Assembly (NCBI GenBank): GCA_938010625.1
Contig: CALLVJ010000245.1
Location: 1-6,733 of the forward strand
Source: an uncultured Stomatobaculum sp.
GTDB taxonomy: Bacteria > Bacillota > Clostridia > Lachnospirales > Lachnospiraceae
Reading direction: 5' to 3'
DNA length: 6,733 nt
Shown here: positions 1 to 6,628 of the stretch, in pieces
Position numbering within the stretch: the first letter of the stretch is position 1
How the letters are laid out: each line of letters begins with the position of its first letter
Translations under genes and position numbers: made by a program
The notes under the pieces: generated by a model
What the model saw: the letters and a program-made list of their open reading frames with translations, nothing else
Databases searched by the model: none
Told to the model about the DNA's origin: nothing

Positions 1-1
1 T

Positions 2-331
2 GTGGTCATTTATTACAGTTCAAAGACCAAGACAGTCTGGGCGTACAATGCGGACACCGACTCCGACGCCGACAAGCGCGTGGCGCGCGGCGTTGTAGAG
101 GCAATTTACTATCAGAATACCAATACGCTCACACCAAGTGCTGTCAAGCTGGACGATGGCAATGTTTACCAGCTGAATTCGACCGAAATGCAGTTTGTCT
201 TCTCGGTCTACGGCAGCGTGAAGGTCGGCGATCATGTTGTTCTGATTTATCAGGTCTCTTCGAACGGCACTGCAGCCGATGGCGAGGAGGGAAGCCAGAA
301 GTTCAGCGTTGTAGACTATGTGGAGCCGTAA
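2..331 (+). CDS. Unidentified beta-rich protein, C-terminal part (5' end outside window)
   Basis: I do not recognise this gene. The frame is open from the first bases of the window, so the GTG at position 2 is not evidence of a start; the gene probably begins upstream. The visible 109 residues are mostly alternating beta-strand-like sequence with no membrane segment, cysteine or catalytic motif. Residues 30-85 follow a pattern of the type 'VxAIYY..NTLTPSAVKLDDGNVYQL...VKVGDHVVLIYQ', which resembles small beta-barrel repeats at the ends of exported or S-layer-associated Firmicutes proteins. That resemblance is from memory and weak. The stop lies only 18 bp before the adaptor start, and the adaptor's ribosome binding site begins at the stop codon, so the two are very likely co-transcribed. 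A role connected with the exporter or the envelope is inferred from context only. Confidence 0.6.
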   Translation: MVIYYSSKTKTVWAYNADTDSDADKRVARGVVEAIYYQNTNTLTPSAVKLDDGNVYQLNSTEMQFVFSVYGSVKVGDHVVLIYQVSSNGTAADGEEGSQKFSVVDYVEP

Positions 332-336
332 GGGAG

Positions 337-343
337 AAGGGGG
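337..343 (+). promoter_or_regulatory. Ribosome binding site of the adaptor gene
   Basis: The purine block AAGGGGG lies 6 bases before a GTG codon at 350 and supports that GTG as the start, although no ATG is available there. It follows directly on the stop of the previous gene at 331, which suits reinitiation within one transcript. Confidence 0.6.
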
Positions 344-349
344 CAGGCA

Positions 350-2104
350 GTGGCAGAAGAAGTAAAGCCGAAGAAGAAGGGGCTCAGCAAAGGAGCCAGA
401 AGAAACATACGGCGCGCGGTGATTGCGCTGGCGGTGATCGGCATTGGCGGCGCGATTGTGCACAACCGCATGGAAGCAGCTAAGAAGGCAGCGCTGGCAA
501 GCGTGGCGGTGAGTACAGGCACGGTGACGAGAGAGAATATTTCGCAGAAGATTTCCTCGACGGGAACCATCGCCGCGAAGGATACCTATTCGATTACCTC
601 TCTGGTACCGAGCGGCACGATCACCGAGGCAAATTTCGAAATTGGCGATCATGTCGTAAAAGATCAGATTTTATATCGGTTTGACAGCGCACTTGTGGCA
701 TCGGATGTCAAGAATGCGGAAAATGCGCTCTCTCGCGCGCGAAAAGCGCTCGCAAATGCGCAGGCGGATTTGAGCGATGCGCAGAGCAAATACGGAGACG
801 GCATTTATAAGGCGACTCGCGCTGGCTATGTGACCAAGGTCTATGTGACAGACGGCGAGAAAATCGGCGCGGGCAGCAATCTGGTAGACTTGGCGGATGA
901 AACGACGATGAATGTGCGCATTCCGTTCCTCTCCGGCGAGGCAGAATTGATTCAAGTCGGGAGTCCGGCGACTTTGACGCTCTCGGATACGATGGAGCAG
1001 GTAGAAGGCACCGTGATTGCTGTCGGCGCGCAGGAGAAGGCGCTTTCCGGCGGCAGACTGGTCAGAGAAGTGACGGTCTCACTCAAAAATCCCGGCGGAA
1101 TCACAAGCAGTACAGCGGTGAGCGCGGTGATCAATGGGTTTCGCTGCGTTGAGGAAGGCAAGTTTGAGGCACAGCTGTCCAGCAGTATGACAGCGGATCT
1201 CGGAAGCGCAGTGGATAGCGTGAATATTCTGGTGCATGTCGGCGACTATATTCAGCCGGGCACACCTGTTTTCACGATGACTGCCAAGTCGGTAAAAGAT
1301 GCGCTGCAAGGATATTCCGACAAGGTGGATGCAGCCGAGAGCAGTGTCGAGAGCGCGCAGAAAGCGTTGGACAGCGCGAAGGAGACGCTGAACAACTATA
1401 CGATCAAATCTCCGATCGACGGCGAAGTTATCACGAAGAGTTACAAGGTAGGCGATAAGATCGGCGGCGCAGGTGTGAGCGGTGGGCAGTCGGCTACAAC
1501 GCTCGCGACCATCTATGATATGAGCTCCTATAACTTCAAAATGGCAATCGACGAGACAGATGTCTCAAAGATTCAGCTGGGGCAGCATGTTGAGATCACA
1601 GCAGATGCACTGCCGGGAGAGACCTTCAGCGGGACTGTCACAAATATCAGTCTGGAGAGCACATCGCAGAATGGTGTCTCGACCTATCCGGTGCAGGTCA
1701 CGCTTGACAACACAGAGAAATTGCTTCCGGGCATGAACATTAACGCGAAAATTCTGGTCGGCTCCGCGGAGAACGCGCTCTGCATTCCGGCAGACGCGCT
1801 GCTGAGAGACAATAAAGTCTACGTAAGAGATCCATCTGTGACAGAGGCAAAGGGCGCAGTGCCCGCAGGATTCCGCGAGGAGACAGTGGAGATTGGTCTG
1901 ATCAGCGCAGATAGGGTGCAGATCACTTCGGGCAATCTCAAAGAGGGCGATGAAGTCTATGTGCAGCCGAAAGTGACAGACTCCGGGATGATGATGATGA
2001 ATGGCAGACCTGCAGAGGGAGGCGGCGACAGCGGCGCTGAGAATGCAGAAGGCGGTGGACAGCAGAGCGGCGACCAGGGCGGTGGCGAGAATGGGCAAAG
2101 TTAA
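350..2104 (+). CDS. Membrane-fusion/adaptor protein of a MacA/YknX-type ABC exporter, with duplicated core
   Basis: Extracytoplasmic adaptor (HlyD/MacA/YknX superfamily) that would work with the ATPase and permease encoded next. The 584 residues start with a basic cytoplasmic stretch (K7-R22) and a single membrane anchor at about 23-38; no lipobox is seen. Two core modules follow. Module 1 has a lipoyl half (about 83-112, GDHVVKDQILYRFD), an Ala-rich helical segment (116-147), a second lipoyl half (157-183, AGYVTKVYVTDGEKIGAG) and a barrel (about 186-225). Module 2 has a lipoyl half (about 291-310, VGDYIQPGTPVFTM), a helix (315-348), a lipoyl half (353-388, SPIDGEVITKSYKVGDKIGG) and a barrel (about 393-435). 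The membrane-proximal domain spans about 442-540. The tail (546-584) begins with four Met and is Gly/Glu/Gln-rich. Typical MacA/YknX proteins have about 370-400 residues, so this one is long. It is the second gene of the operon and overlaps the ATPase gene by 14 bp. Family assignment is firm; substrate is unknown. Confidence 0.88.
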   Translation: MAEEVKPKKKGLSKGARRNIRRAVIALAVIGIGGAIVHNRMEAAKKAALASVAVSTGTVTRENISQKISSTGTIAAKDTYSITSLVPSGTITEANFEIGDHVVKDQILYRFDSALVASDVKNAENALSRARKALANAQADLSDAQSKYGDGIYKATRAGYVTKVYVTDGEKIGAGSNLVDLADETTMNVRIPFLSGEAELIQVGSPATLTLSDTMEQVEGTVIAVGAQEKALSGGRLVREVTVSLKNPGGITSSTAVSAVINGFRCVEEGKFEAQLSSSMTADLGSAVDSVNILVHVGDYIQPGTPVFTMTAKSVKDALQGYSDKVDAAESSVESAQKALDSAKETLNNYTIKSPIDGEVITKSYKVGDKIGGAGVSGGQSATTLATIYDMSSYNFKMAIDETDVSKIQLGQHVEITADALPGETFSGTVTNISLESTSQNGVSTYPVQVTLDNTEKLLPGMNINAKILVGSAENALCIPADALLRDNKVYVRDPSVTEAKGAVPAGFREETVEIGLISADRVQITSGNLKEGDEVYVQPKVTDSGMMMMNGRPAEGGGDSGAENAEGGGQQSGDQGGGENGQS

Positions 2105-2828
2105 GACTGTCCACATTCCCCAGGGCGAAGTGCTGATTGAGATAAAGGACATCTGCAAGACCTATGTGATGGGTGATGAGGTGGTACACGCCAATGACCA
2201 TCTGAATCTGACCATACGGATGGGCGAGTTCGTTGCAATCGTCGGCAAGTCTGGTTCAGGCAAGTCCACACTGATGAATATCATCGGCGCATTGGATGTA
2301 CCAACCTCCGGCACCTATCTTCTCGGTGGCGAGGATGTCGGCGACATGACACAGAATGAGCTTGCAGATATCCGAAATCGCATGATTGGTTTCATTTTCC
2401 AGCAGTATAATCTTCTCCCGCGCCTGAATCTTCTTGAAAATGTGGAGCTCCCGCTGCTCTATGCGCATATCCCCGGCGATGAGCGGAAAGAGCGCGCTCT
2501 CCGGCAGCTGGAGAGAGTGGGATTAAAAGAGAAGGCAAAAAACATGCCGAACCAGCTCTCCGGCGGACAGCAGCAGCGCGTTTCGATTGCGAGAGCACTG
2601 GCCGGGAATCCGTCGCTTCTGCTCGCCGATGAGCCGACCGGCGCGCTGGATTCAAAGACCAGCCGTCAGATTCTTGATTTTTTCCAGGAACTCCACAAAG
2701 AGGGCAATACCATCATCATGATCACGCATGACAATTCCATCGCCGTGAGAGCGAAGCGCGTCGTGCGGATTCAAGACGGAAAAATCAATTTCGACGGGAA
2801 GGCGGAGGAGTATGCTGCAATCATTTAA
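2091..2828 (+). CDS. ABC transporter ATP-binding protein (MacB/LolD/YknY type)
   Basis: Cytoplasmic ATPase that powers the permease encoded directly downstream. Counting from the ATG at 2091 (245 residues), it has a complete nucleotide-binding domain: Walker [10 protein letters not shown] at 52-60, Q-loop within [10 protein letters not shown] (101-110), signature LSGGQQQR at 156-163, Walker B LLLADEP at 176-182 with catalytic E181, D-loop ALD near 185-187, and H-loop H213. The PTSG at 71-74 and [14 protein letters not shown] at 111-124 are typical of the LolD/MacB/FtsE subgroup. Length fits stand-alone YknY/LolD proteins (about 230 residues). The frame is open further upstream to an ATG at 2001, but that would overlap the adaptor gene by over 100 bp and add 30 low-complexity residues, so 2091 is preferred. 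Its ribosome site (GGTGG, 2081-2085) is weak, which suggests translational coupling through the 14-bp overlap. A GTG at 2130 is a possible later start. Confidence 0.95.
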   Translation: MGKVKTVHIPQGEVLIEIKDICKTYVMGDEVVHANDHLNLTIRMGEFVAIVGKSGSGKSTLMNIIGALDVPTSGTYLLGGEDVGDMTQNELADIRNRMIGFIFQQYNLLPRLNLLENVELPLLYAHIPGDERKERALRQLERVGLKEKAKNMPNQLSGGQQQRVSIARALAGNPSLLLADEPTGALDSKTSRQILDFFQELHKEGNTIIMITHDNSIAVRAKRVVRIQDGKINFDGKAEEYAAII

Positions 2829-3999
2829 GCTTGCGTTAAAGAGCATCTGGAGCAATAAAATGCGCTCTGCTCTCACTATGTTTGGCATTGTGATCGGCGT
2901 CGCGTCCGTCATTATCCTTGTGAGTCTGCTGAACGGCTATATGCAGAATCAGCTGTCGCAGTGGGCGGATCTCGGCGCAAAAAATATCAATGTGACAGTT
3001 GTCAACCAGCCAAGCCGCTCCGTGAGCCTGGAGGATATGTATGCCTTCCGGGATGCAAACAGCACACTGTTTGAGGGCGTCAGTCCGGCAGTTTCACCTG
3101 GCAATGGAACGCTGAAAGTGGGAAGCGTCAAGTCTGAGAGCACCACCATTACCGGTGTGAGCGAGACTTATGCCGCGCTTACGGAGAAGACTGTGGCCGA
3201 GGGACGTTTTCTGAACTATGCAGATATTGTCGCGAAGCAGGAAGTCTGTGTGCTCGGCGCGTATCCGGCGCAAAAACTGTTTGGCTCTTCGGACGCAGCA
3301 CTTGGGCAGAATGTCACGTTGGGCGGAAAAAATCTGCAGGTAGTCGGGGTCCTGACGAGGAAGAGCAAAGGCAGAATGGAGGAGAGCGGCACGGACGATG
3401 TGATGCTGCTTCCCTATTCAACGGCACTGCGATTCAGCGGAACAAGCAAGCCAGGTGCCTATGTCTTTTCGACGGCAAGCACAGATAAGGCGCAGGCGTC
3501 GGCGGCAAAGCAGGCGCTTCAGGACTATCTTTACAGCATCTTCCGCGATAAGAAGAACTATCATCTGATGGCGATGAGCGAGATGCTCGACCAGATCAAC
3601 AAGATGATGGCGCAGATGTCGGTTCTGATGGGCGGCATCGCGGGCATTTCTCTCTTTGTTGCCGGCGTTGGCGTTATGAATATCATGCTGGTCTCAGTCA
3701 CCGAGCGGACGCGGGAGATTGGTATCCGGAAGGCGCTTGGCGCCCGCCCGGGGGTGATTCTGCAGCAGTTCGTGCTTGAGGCAATCACGACCTCAGTGTT
3801 TGGAGGACTGATCGGCATTGGAATTGGCAGCGGGATACTGAATATTGTGACCATGTTTCTCGGATACAGCGTCGCGGCGACGCCGAACGCTGTTTTTATC
3901 TCATTTACCGTCTCGGTTGCGATCGGTCTTCTGTTTGGCTATATGCCGGCAAAGCGCGCGGCTGCATTGAATCCGATTGATGCGCTGCGAAGTGAATAA
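2812..3999 (+). CDS. ABC transporter permease (MacB/YknZ type, FtsX fold)
   Basis: Integral membrane subunit of the exporter. The 395 residues give the canonical four-helix MacB topology: an N-terminal segment LALKSIWSNKMRSALTMFGI leading into TM1 (about 21-40), a large extracytoplasmic MacB core domain (about 41-268), then TM2 (about 270-296), TM3 (about 320-348) and TM4 (about 361-380). The cytoplasmic coupling loop ERTREIGIRKALGA (298-311) and the C-terminal PAKRAAALNPIDALRSE (379-395) are family hallmarks. Length matches stand-alone YknZ-like permeases (about 400) rather than the fused MacB of Proteobacteria, whose ATPase is here a separate gene. The ATG at 2812 is preceded by GGCGGAGGAG (2800-2809) inside the ATPase gene, and the two frames overlap by 17 bp, so translation is probably coupled. 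It is the last gene of the operon before a strong hairpin. The family exports peptides, macrolides, lipoproteins or toxins; which applies here cannot be told. Confidence 0.94.
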   Translation: MLQSFKLALKSIWSNKMRSALTMFGIVIGVASVIILVSLLNGYMQNQLSQWADLGAKNINVTVVNQPSRSVSLEDMYAFRDANSTLFEGVSPAVSPGNGTLKVGSVKSESTTITGVSETYAALTEKTVAEGRFLNYADIVAKQEVCVLGAYPAQKLFGSSDAALGQNVTLGGKNLQVVGVLTRKSKGRMEESGTDDVMLLPYSTALRFSGTSKPGAYVFSTASTDKAQASAAKQALQDYLYSIFRDKKNYHLMAMSEMLDQINKMMAQMSVLMGGIAGISLFVAGVGVMNIMLVSVTERTREIGIRKALGARPGVILQQFVLEAITTSVFGGLIGIGIGSGILNIVTMFLGYSVAATPNAVFISFTVSVAIGLLFGYMPAKRAAALNPIDALRSE

Positions 4000-4012
4000 G
4001 AGTGAACATTAC

Positions 4013-4058
4013 CCACATTGAAAAAGTCAGGTCTTTCGACCTGACTTTTTCAATGTGG
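4013..4058. terminator. Bidirectional intrinsic terminator between convergent genes
   Basis: Two perfectly complementary 21-base arms (4013-4033 and 4038-4058) flank the loop TTTC (4034-4037). The inner part is the GC-richer stem GTCAGGTC/GACCTGAC. On each strand this is followed by a run of five T (4046-4050 on +, and the complement of 4021-4025 on -), so it can act in either direction. It sits 13 bp after the permease stop and 17 bp after the stop of the converging gene, exactly where a shared terminator is expected. The outer CCACATTG/CAATGTGG arms extend the pairing beyond the U-tracts. Confidence 0.9.
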
Positions 4059-4075
4059 AAGAGAATGAAGAGCGC

Positions 4076-4906
4076 TTAGCGCGCGGCGTGTTCCTGTTTT
4101 CCGGTTTGGGCAGCGGGTTCTGTCTCAGCAGAATCCGCTGCCGCTTCCTTGGTCGCTGTACCAACGGCAGAGGGTGTCTCAGCGCCAAATGCCGTCTCAG
4201 CTTCGCTGTCTGGTGCCGTCTCAACCGGCTGTGTCGCTTCTGCGGTACTCTCCTGCGGAGCTGTCGCAGCGGGCAGCGTTTCTTCCGGGACAAGTCGCGC
4301 GATGGTATTTTCCGTCGTCTGATCGCTGCCCACAGCTTTGTCATGATTTCCTGCTTTTCGCAGCACGGCTTTTCCGTAGTGGCCGCTCTCGAAGAGTTTT
4401 TTGTAGAGTTCCTCGGAGAGTGCCTCAATGTACCCTTCATCCATGCCGTCGTAGCGCTGCAAAAAGCAGTCTTGAATAAAGTCAAAGCGCTTTAAGGCGA
4501 GCGCTTCCGCACGGAGCGGGCGGCGGGTTGTGCCGAGAATCTCGAGGTCAATCTGCTCCGGTGCGTAGTTCGCGAGAAACCAGTTCTCGAGCTCTTCGGT
4601 GATGCGCTGTTCTTCTTCGATGTGTGAGTACGCGCGGGAGGCCTCCCGGCGCGTTTTCAGAAAAAGGCCAAAGGCGCCAAACGCAAAGACGAGAAGAAAA
4701 AAGCGCATCAGGGCTGTCGCCGGCAGGGCGAAGGGAAGATGCAGTTGCCGTCCAAAACTTAACAGCGAGAGCACAGTCATCACAATGCCGACAATCAAAA
4801 AGGCCGAGGCCGAGGAGCTCAAATCTTCATAGCGATCTTCCTGGCGCACATAGAGGCGGGGGGGTTTCCGCGGCGCAGCGCCAGAATTTTGTCCGTTTAC
4901 TTGCAT
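4076..4906 (-). CDS. Uncharacterised two-TM membrane protein with cytoplasmic domain and Ala/Thr/Glu/Pro-rich tail
   Basis: Function unknown. Counting from the ATG at 4906 (276 residues), a short basic N-terminus (PRKPPR at 12-17) leads to two membrane helices (about 34-51 and 62-83). The charged KTRREASR follows, so both ends should be cytoplasmic. A soluble helical region (about 90-175) is rich in aromatic and acidic residues, e.g. ITEELENWFLANY and DEGYIEALSEELYKKLFE. Residues 207-276 are low-complexity A/T/E/P and probably disordered. I recall similarly organised hypothetical proteins in Lachnospiraceae (two helices, then an acidic domain ending in an 'EELY..LFE' motif), which supports a real family, but no function is known to me. 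The start was chosen because AAAGGA lies 7 bases upstream of this ATG. An in-frame GTG at 4924 is possible, but that ribosome site lies within its codons. The gene converges on the exporter operon and is divergent from the kinase gene. Confidence 0.8.
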   Translation of the reverse strand: MQVNGQNSGAAPRKPPRLYVRQEDRYEDLSSSASAFLIVGIVMTVLSLLSFGRQLHLPFALPATALMRFFLLVFAFGAFGLFLKTRREASRAYSHIEEEQRITEELENWFLANYAPEQIDLEILGTTRRPLRAEALALKRFDFIQDCFLQRYDGMDEGYIEALSEELYKKLFESGHYGKAVLRKAGNHDKAVGSDQTTENTIARLVPEETLPAATAPQESTAEATQPVETAPDSEAETAFGAETPSAVGTATKEAAADSAETEPAAQTGKQEHAAR

Positions 4907-4913
4907 AGCGTTA

Positions 4914-4919
4914 TCCTTT
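4914..4919 (-). promoter_or_regulatory. Ribosome binding site deciding the start of the two-TM protein
   Basis: On the minus strand AAAGGA precedes the ATG at 4906 by 7 bases. This favours a 276-residue product over the 282-residue version starting at the upstream GTG (4924). Confidence 0.7.
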
Positions 4920-4950
4920 CGCACGGCTGGTTACGGCCGCTGTTTCCCAA

Positions 4951-4979
4951 AGTATACTACAAAGTGAGCTTTTTGGCGA
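4951..4979 (-). promoter_or_regulatory. Candidate sigma-A promoter of the two-TM protein gene
   Basis: On the minus strand a TATACT -10 box (4951-4956, 5 of 6 matches) lies 17 bp downstream of TCGCCA (4974-4979, 4 of 6 matches to TTGACA). The predicted transcript would start about 40 bases before the ATG at 4906. It was found by eye and not tested. Confidence 0.45.
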
Positions 4980-4990
4980 CGTACGCTGTG

Positions 4991-5015
4991 CAGCTTCCCA
5001 TTTTGCAGGAAGCTG
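4991..5015. repeat. 8-bp inverted repeat in the divergent intergenic region (possible operator)
   Basis: CAGCTTCC (4991-4998) and GGAAGCTG (5008-5015) are perfect inverted copies separated by 9 bp. Neither strand has a T-run after it, so it is not a terminator. It covers the -35 box and spacer of the candidate kinase promoter and lies just upstream of the opposite promoter, a position that would suit a dimeric regulator. Binding is inferred only. Confidence 0.4.
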
Positions 5016-5023
5016 TGTAAAAT
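4995..5023 (+). promoter_or_regulatory. Candidate sigma-A promoter of the histidine kinase gene
   Basis: TTCCCA (4995-5000, 4 of 6 matches) and TAAAAT (5018-5023, 5 of 6 matches) are separated by 17 bp, with an A-rich stretch just after. Transcription would start near 5030, leaving a leader of about 55 bases before the ATG at 5084. TATACG at 5034-5039 is an alternative -10 box but lacks a good -35 partner. Confidence 0.4.
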
Positions 5024-5083
5024 AAAAAAGAGTATACGCTGTACTGCAAGCGCGAATGTCGTTCGAGAGAAAGGAGCGCTCCG

Positions 5084-6628
5084 ATGCTGCTGCATCTGCC
5101 ATTTTCAAAGAAGCTGCCGCCGCTTCGTCTCAGAAATTTGCTCGTAATCCTGTTCCTTTTATTGGGCCTCTTGCCCTTGTTGTTGTCAGGTCTGGTCGCA
5201 AGCAATGCGTTTCGACAGAGCCTGATTGACGCGCACAAGGCAGAAGTGCAGGAGAGAAGTGGCATTCTCGCGACCAAGCTGACCCGGACAGGCTATCTCC
5301 ACAATCAGGACAAAAAGGATAATAATTTGAATTCGGAGATTGAAATCGTCGCGCAGAGTTACCGCGGGCGGGTGCTGGTTGTGGATCAGAACTATCGCAT
5401 CATCGAGGACAGCTTCCACCTCGCCGAGGGACGTTATCATGTCGCGCCGGAGGTGATACGGGGCTTCCGCGGCGAGAATGCCATCAATTACAATGCCGAC
5501 AAGTACTATATGGTGCAGACCACGCCGGTTTACGACTCCCTCGATGTAAAGACAGAGGACAGGCAGGTGGAGGGAGTGCTGCTCTTTATTTCGTCCACGG
5601 AACCGCAGCGCACAGAACTTCAGAGTGTGGACGAAACCCTGCGCATTTTTACGGTGGCGGTTGGGCTTCTGCTCGCGCTGCTCAGTGTGCTTCTGGCCTC
5701 GGTGATTCTGCGGCCATTTGCCGAGCTCCGCACGGCGCTCCGCAGGGTTTCGGCCGGCAATCTGAATGAGACCGTCGAACAGAACAGCTATCTCGTGACT
5801 GCGCAGATCAGTGAAGATGTCAATGCGACACTCCGGAAACTTCGTGCGCTGAATGAGTCGCGCGAAGAGTTTGTCTCGAATGTCTCGCATGAGTTAAAGA
5901 CGCCGATTACCTCGATGCGCGTGCTCGCGGACTCCCTGATTTCAGCGGGCGATGCGCCGCTCGAGCTCTACAAGGAGTTCATGGGTGATATATCAAAGGA
6001 GATTGACCGCGAGGCAAAAATTATTGACGATCTTCTGAGCCTGGTCCGCATGGATCGCGCGGGCATTGTGCTGAACCGGAAAGAGACCAATATGCATGAG
6101 ATGCTTGAGCAGATTCTAAAGCGTCTTCGCCCGCTCGCGAAGGTCGGTCAGATTGAGCTGACGCTGCATACGGTGCGGGAGGTCTCGGCAGAGGTGGACG
6201 AGGTGAAGTTTTCGCTCGCGATTATGAATCTTGTCGAAAATGGCATCAAGTACAATGGCAACCAGAAGGATGGCTATGTGCAGGTTACACTCGACGCGGA
6301 CCATCAGTTCTGCTATATTCGCGTTGAAGACAATGGCATTGGCATTCCGGAGGATCAGCAGGAGTTGGTTTTTGAGCGCTTCCATCGCGTGGATAAGGCG
6401 CGTTCCCGCGAGACCGGCGGCACAGGTCTCGGCCTTACCATTACGAAAGAAATTATTCTCCTGCACCAGGGCATGATACGCCTGACCAGTGAGGTCGGAA
6501 AGGGCAGCACCTTCTTGGTGCGCATTCCGCTCAAGTATATCGAGAGCAGCACGCCCGCCCAGGCGGCCTCGCAGAAGGAAAAGAACCGGAGAGAGCGGGG
6601 AAAGAGAGGTGGGGGGAGTGGCAAATAA
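5084..6628 (+). CDS. Membrane sensor histidine kinase (HAMP, HisKA, HATPase_c; WalK/ResE-like)
   Basis: Two-component sensor kinase of 514 residues. Order: TM1 (about 19-40); an extracytoplasmic domain (about 41-186) whose RVLVVDQNYRIIEDS (96-110) and later VEGVLLFISS (162-171) suggest a PAS-like/Cache sensor fold; TM2 (about 187-209); HAMP linker (about 210-262, starting RPFAEL); HisKA with H-box SHELKTP (268-274, phospho-acceptor H269); N-box NLVENGIKYN (383-392, N387 in ENG); G1 DNGIGIPED (416-424); F-box FERF (430-433); and G2 GTGLGL (446-451). All catalytic motifs are intact. The tail after about 490 is basic and low in complexity. The ATG is preceded by AAGGAG (5071-5076) at 7 bases, a strong start. 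It is first in its transcript and overlaps the following lipoprotein gene by 11 bp. No response regulator is in view, so the partner must lie further downstream or elsewhere. The signal is unknown. Confidence 0.95.
   Translation: MLLHLPFSKKLPPLRLRNLLVILFLLLGLLPLLLSGLVASNAFRQSLIDAHKAEVQERSGILATKLTRTGYLHNQDKKDNNLNSEIEIVAQSYRGRVLVVDQNYRIIEDSFHLAEGRYHVAPEVIRGFRGENAINYNADKYYMVQTTPVYDSLDVKTEDRQVEGVLLFISSTEPQRTELQSVDETLRIFTVAVGLLLALLSVLLASVILRPFAELRTALRRVSAGNLNETVEQNSYLVTAQISEDVNATLRKLRALNESREEFVSNVSHELKTPITSMRVLADSLISAGDAPLELYKEFMGDISKEIDREAKIIDDLLSLVRMDRAGIVLNRKETNMHEMLEQILKRLRPLAKVGQIELTLHTVREVSAEVDEVKFSLAIMNLVENGIKYNGNQKDGYVQVTLDADHQFCYIRVEDNGIGIPEDQQELVFERFHRVDKARSRETGGTGLGLTITKEIILLHQGMIRLTSEVGKGSTFLVRIPLKYIESSTPAQAASQKEKNRRERGKRGGGSGK
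6607..6612 (+). promoter_or_regulatory. Ribosome binding site of the lipoprotein gene, inside the kinase 3' end
   Basis: AGGTGG lies 5 bases before the GTG at 6618 and within the last codons of the kinase gene. It supports that GTG as the start and suggests coupled translation. An in-frame GTG at 6609 is a weaker alternative. Confidence 0.5.

Noticed and set aside
20..652. Minus-strand frames opposite the first partial gene and the adaptor
   Set aside because: They have His/Arg/Cys-rich, domainless translations, while the plus-strand frames have clear domains and ribosome sites. They are by-products of biased codon use.
2001..2090. Longer ATPase starting at the ATG at 2001
   Set aside because: It would add 30 low-complexity residues that merely read the adaptor's Gly-rich tail in another frame. 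YknY/LolD proteins begin close to the ATG at 2091.
4055..4495. Plus-strand reading frame of 146 codons opposite the two-TM protein gene
   Set aside because: It begins inside the terminator hairpin, has no ribosome site, and gives a Cys/Arg-rich composition typical of an antisense shadow. The opposite strand has membrane helices, a ribosome site and a promoter candidate.
2091..6628. A Bce-type antibiotic-sensing module (ABC transporter plus intramembrane-sensing kinase)
   Set aside because: The permease is a four-TM MacB type, not a ten-TM BceB type, and the kinase has a large extracytoplasmic domain. A terminator and a convergent gene separate them.
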